Notes under the pieces: model-generated
Databases searched by the model: none
Told to the model about the DNA's origin: nothing
Seen by the model: the letters and a program-made list of their open reading frames with translations, nothing else
Translations under genes and position numbers: made by a program
Assembly (NCBI RefSeq): GCF_000004195.4
Contig: NC_030683.2
Coordinates: 49,985,358 to 50,049,357 of the forward strand
From: Xenopus tropicalis
Taxonomy: Eukaryota > Chordata > Amphibia > Anura > Pipidae
Direction of reading: 5' to 3'
DNA: 64,000 bases
Shown here: piece after piece, positions 30,801 through 45,800 of the stretch
Position numbering within the stretch: the stretch's first letter is position 1
Layout of the letters: each line of letters opens with the position of its first letter

Positions 30801-33800
30801 GTAAAAAAGTGGCTTTTACTGCAAAGGACTTCTTTAGTACTCACATGGTGCTTTTTGATACACAGCTAACCGACAGATTGATATTTAAGCAATTAATTTA
30901 ACAAAGCCAGATGATAACTTCTGACCCACAAAGGCGGTTTATTAAAGACGGTGTTTACAGTAAAACAAATGCATTTCTGATTCCATAGCTAATTGAAACA
31001 TTTGTGAGGTACTCATGCAAATCTGCTGACCCCCACACTGTACTCCTTGCTCCCAATACCTGGTGGCAGCACCTGCAGTTTCTTCACAGAAAGGAAAATA
31101 TCCCGCAGCAAACTGGCTTATCTATTAATAGTTTATGTGTTTATTGTCTTTCTAGCAAGCTTTCTTTTGTATTCAACACTGTATTTCATTGGGGCCTAAA
31201 AAAATGTACAATAATTTAATTTAAAAAAGTTTCATTAAACTTTTCCAAGTACCATAATGTATGGTTGACATTTGCATCCTTATAAGTGCAGGTTATATGT
31301 ATATATATATATATAAACACACATACACCTTCTTAGTGTTTTTCAGTTCAATGTATATATTTCAAATATTTTTATATTAAATACACTTTACAGAAGTGTA
31401 GAATTAACCTTCTACAGATATATTTGATTTTGCAGTATTTTTTCCAACAAGAATATTAAATAATTCATATATTTAGTTAAACCACTGCACGATTGTTCAT
31501 TGGTAGCAAGGGGTTACTAAACAGATTCAATGTTGCACTTCAATAATTTCTGCAAAAAAAAAAACCAGTATATACAGCAATACAGTATATGCTTTTGTGT
31601 TTATATTTCAATGTGCCATTAAGAGCTATTAGCAACTGAACTAATTTATCCAATTAATGTTTCTTAAAACAAATTATTTTTCAAAAATAAAAATATTTTT
31701 TAAAATACAGGTAAGGGATCCTTTACCCAGAAAGCTCTCTTAAATACAGGAATGCCAGCTTCCCATAGTGTCATTTTTAGAGAAAACTCCCCTTCTATGC
31801 ATTTATAACGTACAACCCTGCATGTAGAGACCACTCTCCACAACCATATGGGTGCCTGCATAGCAGATATGTAATTGCAGATTAGCACAGGGTTACTGGC
31901 TGCACACTTTACCTGCATCACATCCTGATTTTGGCTTTCTGCCCACGATTTTCATTCCAGAGCGTGCATGATGTAAATGTAGGCAAGGCCAAGATTAAAC
32001 CATATTGAGGGCCAGGTTTTAGCTGCAAGCACAGTTTATTATACTTCTTTTACATCTATAGTGAAAACAGCAAATGTATCTAGATTTGTTAGTCATTTTA
32101 ATTGCATGGATGCCTACTGGTGATTTTAAAAACATACAATGGTTGTATAATGCCCAGTTTGAAAAGTTTTGATATGATTCGTTTACTTTAACTTGCTAAA
32201 GGGGGATTTCACCCAAGCACGTCTTAAAGGGACTCAGGAAAACCGATTGTTTTCCAAATGTATTAGTTAATAGTGCAAATTTCTGCACTGAAATCCATTT
32301 TAAAAGAGCAAACTGATTTTTTTTTATTTCATTTTAAAATTTGATTTGGGCTAGAAATGTTAGTTTTTCTTAGTTTCCCCATGTGCCCTCAGTCATGTGA
32401 CTTGTGCTCTAATAAACTTCAGTCTCTCTTTACTGCTGCACTGCCAGTTGGAGTGAAATCATCCCCCCTCTCTACAGCTAATCAACAGAACAATGGGAAG
32501 GTAATAGGATAATGGCTCCCTGACACCTACATTGCTAAAAATGCTCCCATGAACCTAGTGGTAGATATGAGAGAGTAGCACTCAGTTAGTAAAAATCCAA
32601 GTATGGCGCAGCCAAATCATGACTTCTCCAGTTCCACTGAGCAGAAGAAATAATAGATTATTTGAAAGCAGTTCTAATGTGTAGCGCTGATTCCCTCTGA
32701 AAGCTCAGACTCAGGCACAATGCACTCTGATGGCTGCCTACGAACCAATATTTCAACTAAATGCATTTGTTGGTTAAAGAATAAAAGTTTTAAATGGTAG
32801 AGTGAATTATTTTCTATGCAAACAGTGTAATTTAGAATAATTCATCAATAAAAATCATAACAGCTTTTTGAATAGTAAACATAATTTTAAACAACTTTGC
32901 AATATACATCAATTTAAAAATATGCAGTCCCTGTATGATGTAATGATATGGTTTGGAAGAATAGCAAAAAATAGGGAAGGAGAAGAGAAAGGGTTGAAGA
33001 AAAGAAAGGAGTAAAGGAGTAGAGAACTAATTATTGGGTTTCAGATGAAAACAGGTAAAACTTATTTTAAACTTTCATCAAATGAGACAATATTGCTAGT
33101 ATCACAATATACCTGGGCAATAAAGCTTTACATTTCATTTGCATTGAAGACTGATTTCTTATTTCTTTTGGTAGATAAGTTGAAATTTGATGAAGCGTTA
33201 CTAACAGTGTCCAACTATCTCACTGAACCTATTCTCCTACTGTATGTCAGTGATTACTGCTATCAAGTAAGGTTTACTGTTACTAAGTACTTTGCTTATT
33301 TTATCACCATATTCTGAGATGAAAGTCCATGTCCTTTTCTATACCCTCTGAGCTTCTTTGCCCTCCTGGTTTAAAATGTTTCTTCCTTTAGTCCTTTTCA
33401 GTTTCTGTTGTTGGGAGTCCTTTGCTGTGATTATTCCCTTTTGTATCAGTCAGTCTCATATCTACTCATTTTCTCTTGATATTTGCCTCTTAAACTGTTG
33501 TATAAATGAATGCCATCTATTTATTGTTCATGCACTGTTCACTAATTACTCCTTTGTCTACATGATAAATATATTGCGGAAAAGTCATGCTTTGTAAAAC
33601 AGGAAAGGGAAATCAGGGATCCTCAGCGGCCCTGCAGTACATTTCTCAGAGTCCCTCCCAAGTATTCCATCCTCTTACCCTAGCATGCTGTTTCTGCAGG
33701 TCAGATGCAGTCCTGGTTTGCCTGGTAGTTCACGCTTTTCCTATAGTAATGCGGCAATACGACTATATTAGCCAGGAATTAAGCCACACCGGTCTCCACA

Positions 33801-36800
33801 ACTCCAGTAGAACTGTGCCATCTTGCAGTGAATACGTATAGCTGTTGTGTATAATCTAGAATGCTGACAGAGATTAGAAATATGGCAACTCCTGTTTTTT
33901 AAATGCATTTATTCGAAGTGACAATATCATGCATACATATGGTTATGTCCTGTTATGGCCTCATATGATTTCTTTCTTTTTTAAAGCAAAAAGCAAAAAA
34001 AATATATGCTCCACTGTTCTACTTATGTTCTTCAAATAAGTGCAACATGTGAAGCTGAAATAGGCATAGTGCACCTGTTAATAAATAAAGGATTAGTCCA
34101 TTTGCAAACTGCGCCATGTCTGTTTCAGTAGTGGTTATGAGGTGTATTAGTGTGGCAATTTTGTGCCTCGTAGTTATGTTTGATGTTCTGTTAGCCCTCA
34201 GCATTAAGCCATATTTTAAGGTTTCTGCACATGCTCAGAAACATTGTAGGTCTATAGCATAATCCATACCCAAGACTGCCCCATATTTCCTATAGTTCCC
34301 TTCTTGTCACCAGGACAGCTGAAATATTATTATTTTTTATAAACATAGACTGTGCTTATCAGTTCATGCTTACAGGGCAGACTGCATGGAAATTTTAACT
34401 GGTTGGGGCTTTAGGGCAGCCAGGAGAATGATATTCAGGAAAGGAGGTACAGAAAGGGCTTCTGTGTAACGAAAAGACAAAACCCATGTAGGGACTCATC
34501 CTCTTCATTCACTGTGGCAGGCAATACCCCTGTATTGTATGACAAATATTAAACTTCAGTTGTTTTTTTAAACCAAAAATAGCTCACTTCTGTTTTTCAT
34601 TTGCATCAGATAGTTAAAAACTGGTTTCCAAAAGCTATATATATCTAATAAGTGTCTCTTTCTTCATTTGTGCAGTGCCTCCCTCAGCCGCTTCTGACTT
34701 TACCTTCTGGCCCCGGCACTCAGCCTGTGAATAGCAGTATCATTGTTAGCAGCCGATATGCACTCTCAGTTCAGGTGGTGAGCAACTCAGGAAACATGAC
34801 TCCTCTATGTAGGTAATGTGTTATTTTATACAATATTCTTACTGTTTATTGTCTTTATGTTAAAATATAAGGTACTGGAATGTTCATAATGCAAATGTCT
34901 ACGTTCAATTGCAACTGAGAGTGGAACACAATATGTCAATAAACCTCATAAAGTGTGTGTATCTAACATTTTGAAATTAATGAATATGCTTCCAACATCC
35001 CTAAATGAAAATCTGTGATAATTTGGTATACTCTGATCTACTCAGAACCAACACAGTAAAATCCTCTATATAACCTTTCCAGCTTTCCATCAGGTCAAGC
35101 ATCTTCTCTTTCCCAAGTGTCAGGTAGTTGGTAGGTATATTATTAGTGAAAAATTAGCAGATAATAAGCAATTGGGAAAGAGACATTGTCTATCCCAGTT
35201 ATTTGTCACCAGCAAACAGGTGTAAGTATCTGATAATTTTCTCTCCTATTGGTAATCCTTAAAGTTTACTTGGGGGACAGATGTTCTGTTTGAGATGCAA
35301 TCCATATGCTTGGCTATTAATGCTACACTGTATATTTCCTCAGGTTATTTTACCACGTTGTACAATTATTATTATTATTTTTATAGCGCCATCAATTCAC
35401 GAAACGCTTTACAGAATAAAGGGGTACAAGAGCCAAGAGAACAAAAAATGGTTTACAGTTACATTTGTATAAGGATTGGAGACACTAGGGGGAGGGCCCT
35501 GCTCGCAAAAGCTTGCATTCTAAGGCTGATGCCACACGAGGCGTAGTGCTGATATTTTCGGCACTTACTGTCACTTTACACACCAACATGAACTCTACTT
35601 CCATGTTAGTTACCCTGACTTTATGTCTTAGCCCTCCCTTTTAGGCTGATGCCACACGAGGCGTAGGGCTGAAATTTTCGTCAAGCGGAAAAACGCTTGG
35701 TGAAAATTCAGCCCTACGCCTGCTACTTGTGCCTGCACCCGAATGAATGGAATACACTTGGGTGCAGGCACATGTAGCCGATATACGCATGAAAACGCTT
35801 TATCCACCTACCTATCCAGTTATTCTTGCCAAGACCCATCTATATTCTCATCTGTGTGACCTTATCCACCCTTCTGGCTAGGTCTTGGAACCAAAGTTTA
35901 TTTGTTTGTTAATATCACCATGGGTCTTGTAAATATCAGTACATTAAACAGATTTGTTGCGTATAAACACCCTCACTAGTCTGCAGTGAAAGCATCTGAA
36001 GTTGGACCCATACATACCTGTATCTCTTTTAGTTCCATTCAATTCCAGTGGCTATTGATTTAGTTATTTCCAGGACTGTCTCTAAGCTGATTACATTGTA
36101 TATCTTCCTTGACTAATCAATAGAGCCCCTTTCTTCTTACAGTGTCAAAAGTAGAGATGTAAACCTCGTGAAGAATGATATTTTTCTTTTGCATGCCCTC
36201 TAGATGGCAGTATCTGACTAAATTGAAATATCACCAGTGCACTTTTCATCTTCTTAATTCAAATTCTAAATCTGATACATAGACAATTCACCTTGACTAT
36301 TCTCAAGCCAAATGACAAAACTGTATTTAAATTCTCGGGGAATAAAATGGGATTTCAAAATAAAACAGGGGTTTGTGATTCATCAGCTGTTGTTGCCTTC
36401 GATTTTTTAGATGTAATTTCCATTGATCAAAAAAGGAACTATGGTCTCCATCAGCCGTTTTTATATTTTTCCTCACATTAGCATTTCTGGAATAATTTCA
36501 GCGCTATATTAGCAGATTTCTTTTAAATTGAGGTAAACAATGCAAAGAATTGAAATTATGGTTCAGCTCTTTGAAAAAGTAATCACCCAAAGCCTCTTGA
36601 CAGTTCAGTGACTCTCTTTTGAATAGAACTCTTGAAGAACCAATCTTGAAGAACCAATTCTCTCAGTCATGTCACTGCTATTTAATTTAATGGCTATACA
36701 GAGTGATCAGCTGATGTACCCCCAGTGTGACCCACAACCTGCTGCCTTAGTTGGCCTGTCCCACAAAAGGCAAATTTTAGCATAATCAGCCTATTGTCCT

Positions 36801-39800
36801 GCGCCTTGGTAAAGGTCATTGCCCATGAACAACAGAGGTAGAAACATGACTAGAACAGAATGCTCACTCACACTGAAAACGTCGGATTTCTGTTTCAAAG
36901 AGGCAAGGTTGTTGTTTCTAAAATGCAAGCCATATCAAACAAAATAGTATCTAAAATTCTGAATAGTAATAGAATCTGTGCTAAGTAATTTTTTGGTATT
37001 TTGCCTAATAGAATAAATATAATTCAGAGCATCTTTCTAGTACACATTCAAATGCTGTTAAAAGCAGGATTTGTTACAAAACAAAATGCAAAGCATATAC
37101 AGTATATATTTAACACCTAGAAAAAAACAAATCAATGGTTTTTAAGTTATTTATAAATGTAATTGCAGTTGAAATCAATGTTCATTTATCCTTCAGTATT
37201 TCTATCCTTTTTTTATGACTCTTGAAAAAATATAGCAAAAGTTAGTTTTCCTCTAGGTATGTTAATCAGCTGGATTTTGCTGCATTGTTTCAGTTGTTAG
37301 TAGCAGCGATACAGAGTACAGTATATGAAAAGCCAGGTAGACACTGCTTTCAACAGCAATAATATTGTTTTAAAACCATTAAAAACTGATCTTTAGTGAT
37401 GAGAGAATTTTTTTGCCAGGCATGGATTGACAGCGAATTTCCACATTTTGCCACTGGCGAATAGTTTCGCGAAACTTCCATGAAAATTCGCTGCGTGTAA
37501 AAAATTTTTGTTGCGCAACAAATTGGGTGTGTCTCGTCAAAAAAACGCGGGCGACCAAAAAAGACACGGGTGACTAAAAAGAAAACGTGCGAAAAATGCG
37601 TTTTGCGTATTTTCTTGCCGTTTCACAAATTTTATGGCGAAACAGGACAGATTCTACTGATCTTTAGATGGGAAAGTGGCTTAAAATGACATTTTCTTTC
37701 ATCATGTAGAAGACCAATTTTCAGTGTTTGGGTGGAGATACACTTTAATGTTACATATTTTATTAGTTTAGTAGTTTAGATGTTATGGTGCTCCACATTA
37801 TGAAAAGACTCCTCATCCACACACCAGAAGCTAAGCATTCCAGTTACAGCTATAGTTCACATGTGTCTGTCTTTACTGTATCCATACACATAAATCACTG
37901 TACCAGGACTTTGCTGTTGCATTTCAAACTTATGGACACAGCAATTCTTTGTAAACTTCATTCCACTTTTCCCTCCCACAGCTGGGAACATTTATATGAA
38001 GAACATGGCCACTATTTAATCTCAGTCCATTATTTGCTCAGCGAGCAGAACACCAGAAGAGTGCTGTGTCAGGAGACTGTGACCAGGCCTCCAACAAATT
38101 GCTACCTCCGTAAGTTCAAGAATAAAACTTCAACCCTTTGTCTTTAGTAATTGTAAGTCTGTCTTTATTTACTACTTTTTGGAATGCAAGATTGGGATGA
38201 TTTGACTAGAACCAGAGGCATATTGTATACTCAAATTTAATGGCAGACACATCTACAGTCTGTTCAGAATCCCCAAAGTTGCTGCTGCTGTCAGACATAA
38301 CAGCGGATGATGACAACTTGTTGATACAGGCCCCATACCCATGTGATCCATATCAAGGCTCTCTGCCCTGATGTTGCCCCCTAAGCGAAGATGGCAAACC
38401 CACATGGAGAAAAGTCTCTTAGATCCTGAGAGGGCCCTGTCAGTCACAGCAGATCATAAAATATCTGCAATATAATTTAGTAAAACAGTGAATGCTTAAA
38501 GCAATGTATAAATTAAGTGACGCTAAAATGCCTTTTTATCTCCTCATTATCATTATTAGAATTTTCTGGTAGGAAGGGGTTAACCATTCGGCTTCATTTT
38601 GAAACATGGCTACATTTTAATAAAAAAAAATAAGACAATAATACAGAAAAGCAAATAAAAAAAGGGATAAGATCTATCCCTATGACCTGCTGCCTGTACA
38701 TGTCTATTATATATAGTCTAAATGACTTGTTAATAACAGGTGTTTGCGAAACATAGTATGCAATCATTTGTGAATGACTCTTCATTTCTTGTTTAAGTTT
38801 TTGTTTATGCATGCAGCAGCTTGCTGCAAGTAGGTACAGGTATGGGATCCGTTATCCGGAAACCCAATATCCAGAAAGCTCAGATTTATGGAAAGCCTGT
38901 CTCCCATAGACTCCATTTTAATCAAATAATTCAGATTTTTAAAATTGATTTCCTTTTTCTCTGTAAAAATAAAACAGTACCTTGTACTAGATCCCAACTA
39001 AGATATAATGAATCCTTACTGGATTCAAAATAATCCTGTTGGGTTTAATGAATGTTTTATTGATTTTTTAGTAGAATTAAGGTATGGTATGGTAAGATCC
39101 AAATTATGGAAAGACCCCTTATCCGGAATACCCTTGATCCCGAGTATTCTGGATAATGGGTCCTATACCTGTAAAACTACCTGGCTGCCTCAGCAGCAGG
39201 AGAATAGTGAATGCAACATTTTCTGCTGGCAAATGAAGCACTCTCATCTGTCTCATTTTGCAGACACCTACACCATTGTAAGACTATACAACTGTTTGCT
39301 AACTTTTGGAAGGAAGTGTTTTGAATGATTTGACTCAGGTCAGAAAGAAGTATCAGGTCTATTGGCTATTTAGGAAATAAGAATCTCCCCACAGAAGCTG
39401 CTGTCAGATATGAGGGCGGTTGTTGACAGCTTGATGATAGAAGGCACGTAGATATCTGGTCCAGTTCATGTGACCCTATATTTCTAACCTGACACTGTCA
39501 CCAAAGTAAAGATGGGGAGTCCCATGGGAGGAAAGACTCCGAGAGCCTTAGAAGACCCTTTCACTCCTAAGCTTTCTACAATTCAAAGAAATGAAGAAAT
39601 AACCCCTTATGATTATATTTTGTTTAGCACCATAATTTTGGTAATAATTTCCTCATAATGTATTTTCAAATATGTATGCCTATTAAAGAGAACTTTATTG
39701 GAATACACAGTAGAGGCTTCATTCTCCTGCTGGCCTGCTTATTTATACAAGCCAATAATGCTCATGGTGTGTAATAATCTGTATGTATCTTTTACTAAAC

Positions 39801-42800
39801 AAGTGTTATAACAAAGTAAAAGTGTTTTCCCTTTTGGTTTATTTTGCCTGTGCACAGCACAGATTCTGTAAGACTTACCACTGTACCAGCTGAAGAGATT
39901 AAGTTCATTCTCTTAAGCATTTTTTGCTATCAACAACAGCAGCCAGACTATAGACAAATAGCTAAGTTTTCCAATAGACGGTGGCTTCAATTCCTAAAGC
40001 CCAAGAGCACCAGCATACATAGCCCTTAAATAATGCATACTAGGAGATCAGAAGATCAACTATCTGTTTAAAGTGAATCTGTTCCCTATAGCCCTGTATT
40101 GTCATAACATTCTGTTTGTACAAGGCAGATGGAAGTGATAGCTGTGATAGCAGATTTCACCACGAAGTCAACTGTGAATGGCCAGGGAGTCCTATTTATC
40201 GTATTGAGAAGCATGCTGTCACTTTAGAAAACATATCATTAGCCTTACGTTCCATTTTGCAAAATGGTATTTAGGCATTACCTCAACCCCATGTGTTTTC
40301 TAGCCATTTAATGTAATGCATAAAAAAGGAGGGAAAGAAACTGCATCTTTTGTTGGCAATATAAAGGCTAGCAGTTTGTTCTAGACTGTGAGCTTTCTGC
40401 TTTCCATTTGAAATCATACAATATTTATTCATCACCTTGTGCTACACTAAGGGAAAGTATATAGGGTGTCCCCTGGGCTGTGCTCCTTTCTCGTTTAGCA
40501 TGCTAATTATACTGTACATAAGACAAAAAGTGGATATGTTGTCCTCATTCCCACATAGGAAACAATATTATTACAATGTGATTGTACCTGTAAGTGAGAA
40601 ACTAAGTACAGTTAGGGGCTGATTTACTAACCCACGAATCCGACCCGAATTGGAAAAGTTCCGACTTGAAAACGAACATTTTGCGACTTTTTCGTATGTT
40701 TTGCGATTTTTTCGGATTCTTTACGAATTTTTCGTTACCAATACGATTTTTTTTTTTAAGTTTTAACGCTACAAAAAATGCGCAACTTTTCGCGTAAGTT
40801 TTAACGCTACGAAAAATGCGCAACTTTTTACGCAACTTTCGTAATGGATACGAAAAACTCGCGTTTTTACGCAAAAATCGTATTGGTAACGAAAAATTCG
40901 TAAAGAATCCGAAAAAATCGCAAAACATACGAAAAAATCGCAAAATACCGATCATTATGAAAAAAACGCAATCGGACTCCATTCGACCCGTTCGTGGGTA
41001 AGTAAATCAGCCCCTTAGAGTTACAAAACTCTAGAAGAAACATCTGTGGGTTTTGTTTATACTGTTCTTATAAAAAAATGATGGTCAACGCAAAATAGCA
41101 GGAAACCTAAGATGTTTTGTTGGGGTGATGGTCCATGTAAAGTACCTCAAAGAAGTGCTTTTGTCCATTGTCAAAACATGGCATCAGAAGGGCACAATGC
41201 CCTTAAAGGAAGGGCTAAGTCACTTGGGGGTTCCAAAATGTTAGGCACCCCCAAGTGACTTTAATTGCTTACCTTGTTCCCCGGGCTGGTGCCCCTGTTA
41301 GGAGAAAACAGCACCAGCCCGGGGTACCTGCAGCAAGTGCTTCTTCCTTCCTGCTTCGTTTTGCCGGGACCCCAGGACCGGCCCATGCGCAGTAGAGTGA
41401 AAAGCCAACTTCTCTGTTAAAGTTCGACTCCACTGCGCATGCGCGCGCACGGAAGCGGGAAGCAGGAAGCGCTGCAGGTACCCCGGGCTGGTGCTGTTCT
41501 CTCCTAACAGGGGCACCAGCCGGGGTAAAAGGTAAGCGATTTAAGTCACTAACATTTTGGCACCCCCAAGTGACTTTGCCTTTCCTTGTCCTTTAAGACG
41601 TTATGTATAGGGCGGGACTGAACATTTCTACCTAGTGATGACACTCACTCGATTATATATAGTAATAACAATTGAACATTGTCAATCACAGAAAAGCTAA
41701 TTTATTAAAGCGGACCTGTCACCTTAAGAAATAATTTCAAATTGTTTTCTATTGTGTTTGGCAAGCAAAATAAACTTTACTTACACTATATAAATTATTT
41801 TAATCTTATTTTCTTCAGCCTTGGAATTCACAATTGCAGCAAGCAGGCAGGGGCCATTTTGTGTACACTGTTCTCAAAGCAGGCATTGCATCACACTAAA
41901 ATCTTGTTTCTGTGCCAGTATGGGGGGACCTGAGGCCCATGTCCCTGCACTGGTTACACAATTAGATGGTGAGGAGGGAGGGGCAATAGGAGGAGGGCAG
42001 CAACATCTAAGAAGTTCTGAATTGAAAGTGAAAGTAACTGTCTGCCCCGCCTCTATGCCTAAGGCATAGAGTCGGGGCAGGCATTATATGATTGACAGCT
42101 GGGATTTTAAAATGCTTTTATAATGGGTATGGATGTAGTAATAAAAAAAATATTTTGGGTTTCATGTTTAATTTGAAAAGGACTTTTATTATACAGCTTT
42201 TTATGTCTGGGTGACAGGTCCACTTTAACACAAATTTGGCAAATTCGGCAAATTAGCATCTGGGGAAAAAACCCACAGCATCTGATGGAATGGTTGCTTT
42301 CATTGTTCTACTTGCAACTGCCTGAAAAACTGCAAATCACTAATTGGTTACTATGGATTACTGCACAGTTGTAAATATGCCCAGTGTTGGCAAATGAGCC
42401 CTAGTGGGTATGTAAATTAGGGATGCACCAAATTCAAAATTTGGTATGGAATTTTGCTAAATCCAAAGTTGGATGCAGCAAAATTCTAATTTTTTTTTGT
42501 AAGAAAACATAACTTTAAGTTCTGGGACACTAAACAACAAATATTTGTTTATGCAAATTTTTGATTTTTTGTAGATTTTCTTTTTTATTTAAATATGCAA
42601 ATAAGCGTATCGATTTAGTTTGGGATACAGACAAATATTTTGTGAAGGATTTGTTATTCCAGCAAATCCAAAATTGAGGCCAGCAAATTTGCCCCACGTG
42701 TTAATGCTCGCTTTTGTGGGGCCAAATGATGACCTTTGTTTAAGTTATAGCAACAAAAGCAAGTGGCACTCAGAGCTGCAAACAAGGGAAACTTTGCACC

Positions 42801-45800
42801 TCCGCAACAAAAATTTCAAAGGGTTTTTTCCCTTGTTTGCAGCTCTGAGTGCCACTTGCTTTTGTTGCTATATGGGATTTGGGAGGGTGCCGATCCCTCC
42901 AGCAGTGTGCACCGAGCGTTCAATTTTTGGAGTGCTTGGGTGTGCGGAAAGGGTCTCTGTTGTGTACTTTGTTTAAGTTATCTCATTACTCCATGCATTC
43001 CCCTGATGGACTTTTCTTCACCAGTTACTAAAGTCAGTCTAGAACTAGGTTTATTCTATCACTAATTTAATGGAACTGAAAATGACAGGCTGCCTTGTGG
43101 GTCCAAGACTGAACTGATTCCCACATTCTCATGAAAGAGGGAGATTAAATTGTAAGCACTTCTGGGGCAGGCATTGATGTAAATGATAAACAATCTCTTT
43201 AGATCACTGTATAATATATACCAGTACTTTATACATTGAGGTTAATAATCTGGAAATATTTGGGAGCATTTCTGCATTTTTAATGCATATTAAATAATGA
43301 TAATAATAATAAAAAAGGCAAAGTTACATGGTTTCGACAGCTGGAACTAAAACAAGCAGCTCCATGTATTTAACACTTTTTTTTTTAAAATAAGCAAATT
43401 TTACAAAAATATGACCTTGAATTTTAAGGGGGTGTAACAGGGCATGTATTATAGGTCTATATTATTATCATTTGTTAAATCTTATGTTTTTAAGCTAAAA
43501 AAAAAAAAAACTCAAGCCCCTGGGGAGAATTTGATACAGTCTGTAGGGCCTGATGGCACACTGAGCAACACTGAGACACAGTAAGGAAGCATACATCACT
43601 GTATTTGTGCTTATCTTCTGCCTAGTGGGATGAACCATCATTTAAAGTGCATTAAGATGCCAGAGAGATGAAGAATTGATGTTAGTTAAAAGCCAGATTT
43701 ATGCAGGGCTGGCATTACTTACAGGCCTTTTAACACAGGTGAGAAGATGGCTAAAAAGGGAAATCACAATTTAAATTTAATATTCGCAGGAAGAGACAGA
43801 CTATCCCACAGCCTATTAACTAAGCACTTGAATCCTATATTGAGACTTCAGTTAAAATTCTTTTGTCATTGTTAAAGGGGAAAGAAATCAAAAAACCACC
43901 ATAAAGTAGTATAAACAGCAAGTATTACAACCTCAAAAATGATGCAAATATGTACTTGTGCTTGAACGCTATTCACAAACGCTCTTTATTCTTCTACATG
44001 CTTCTTTCTCACACCTAACAGCAATGTACCTGGCCAGCCTCCAGTCCTTTTGCTCCTAGTCCTTTTTGTAGCCTTTTGCAGCCTAATGCTGCAGGAAACC
44101 ATGCCATTCACACAAATAAAAAATGCAGTGTGCAATTTACCAAAGTTAGTGTTTTTTTTTAGTAAACTAGTATGCTTTCATAAATGAGCTTTATAATTAA
44201 CAATCCTAAATCTATGTCCCTGTGATTCCCTATATCCTCATGACATTTCCTAGTAAAATAGGTGCCATAAAAAGCATGTTTGCTTATCATACACTTTACT
44301 GCTCAGTAGTACATTGTTCTGCGTCAATTGTAACCATAGTGCAGGCAGTAACTTGAATACTTGTGTGCCTGTGTGTATGTTATACTAGTTTTTTTTTTTT
44401 TTTTTTAACAAAAAGATGGATTAGGGATTATAAAATGATGCATGATCTACATATGTCTATGGAAAAAATTTACTTACCTGGACAGAGAGAGAACAGAAGC
44501 AGGGGAATAGCTACAGAGAAAGCAGACCCTGCGGTTGCAGAGGGGCCCAGAAGGGTAGGGGCCCAGTAAGCCCCTATTTAAAGGATATTTCAATATCTCT
44601 TGGTGGAATTGGTCAGTTTACCAATGTTTTGGGACCCTAAGCTGAATTTGCTGTGGGGCCCAGTAACAAATAGTTACGCCACTGATAAAAGCAGGAACTA
44701 TTACTCATTTATTCAAAGGGGCTGATTCAGGGTCGGACTGGGGTGTGGAGCGTACCCCCCCCCCCCGAGGGCCCCTCCAACCCCCCTCGCAGGGCCCCCC
44801 ACCCGACGACCTTCCCCCCACTAGAGCCGGGCCCACCGGGATTTTTCCCGGTGTCCCGGCGGCCCAGTCCGACCCTGGGCTAATTAACGCAGCGCGCACA
44901 AATTGTCACCATGTGTGAAAAAACGCATGCCATATTAGCCATGCACGGCATTACTTTCAGAAAACTACTGTTCTGAAAATGACCATTTCCCTGCAAACTG
45001 GAGGCTGCATCACTCTAGGGCCAACACATACTTGAATAAATCTCACTGCAAAGTCCATATTGTCCATTACCGCCTGCCCCAAGTAGGTGTTAATTTTCGC
45101 ACAGTCTAATGGGATATTTAGCTCGTCTAAGTGTTTGCGAATCATGCGTTAGTATTATTTCTGCTCGCTAATTAACGCAATGCGTTAAAATTAAAGCATT
45201 CGCTTGCGCGCTATTTAATGCATGCGATGTGCAACTTAATGCATGCGATAATACTTTGCACAGCTTGGGAAGGGAGGCAACAGGAAGTGGAACAGATGGG
45301 CGGGAGTAGGGTTTTTTTTTTTGAAGAAATGTTCAATAAATCAGCCTGAAACACTACTTTTAAAGCACATTCCTTCTATATTTAGATGAGTACAATTCAT
45401 TGGCACAATATTGTTTTTCACACTAAAGGGCTGATTCATCAAAGATCGCAAAAATCACGAAAATGCTTACGTATTCATATTAGTCACGATAATATTGTAT
45501 TGGCAAAAGTCACAAAATTTTCGTATCCGAACAAACCTAAACGGCGGGAAAACCTTTCTGACTTTGATCCTTCTGTGCATGATTTTGGAAGCCTCCCATA
45601 GGGCTCAATGGCACTCTGCAGCTCCAACCTGGCCCAAGGAAAGTCTCCCATAGGGCTCAATGGCACTCTGCAGCTCCAACCTGGCCCAAGGAAAGTCTCC
45701 CATAGGGCTCAATGGCACTCTGCAGCTCCAACCCGGCCCAAGGAAAGCCTCCCATAGGGCTCAATGGCACTCTGCAGCTCCAACCTGGCCCAAGGAAAGT

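Noticed and set aside
40602..40982. 126-codon minus-strand frame rich in Phe, Lys and Arg
   Set aside because: It lies wholly within the palindromic MITE and mirrors its inverted arms.
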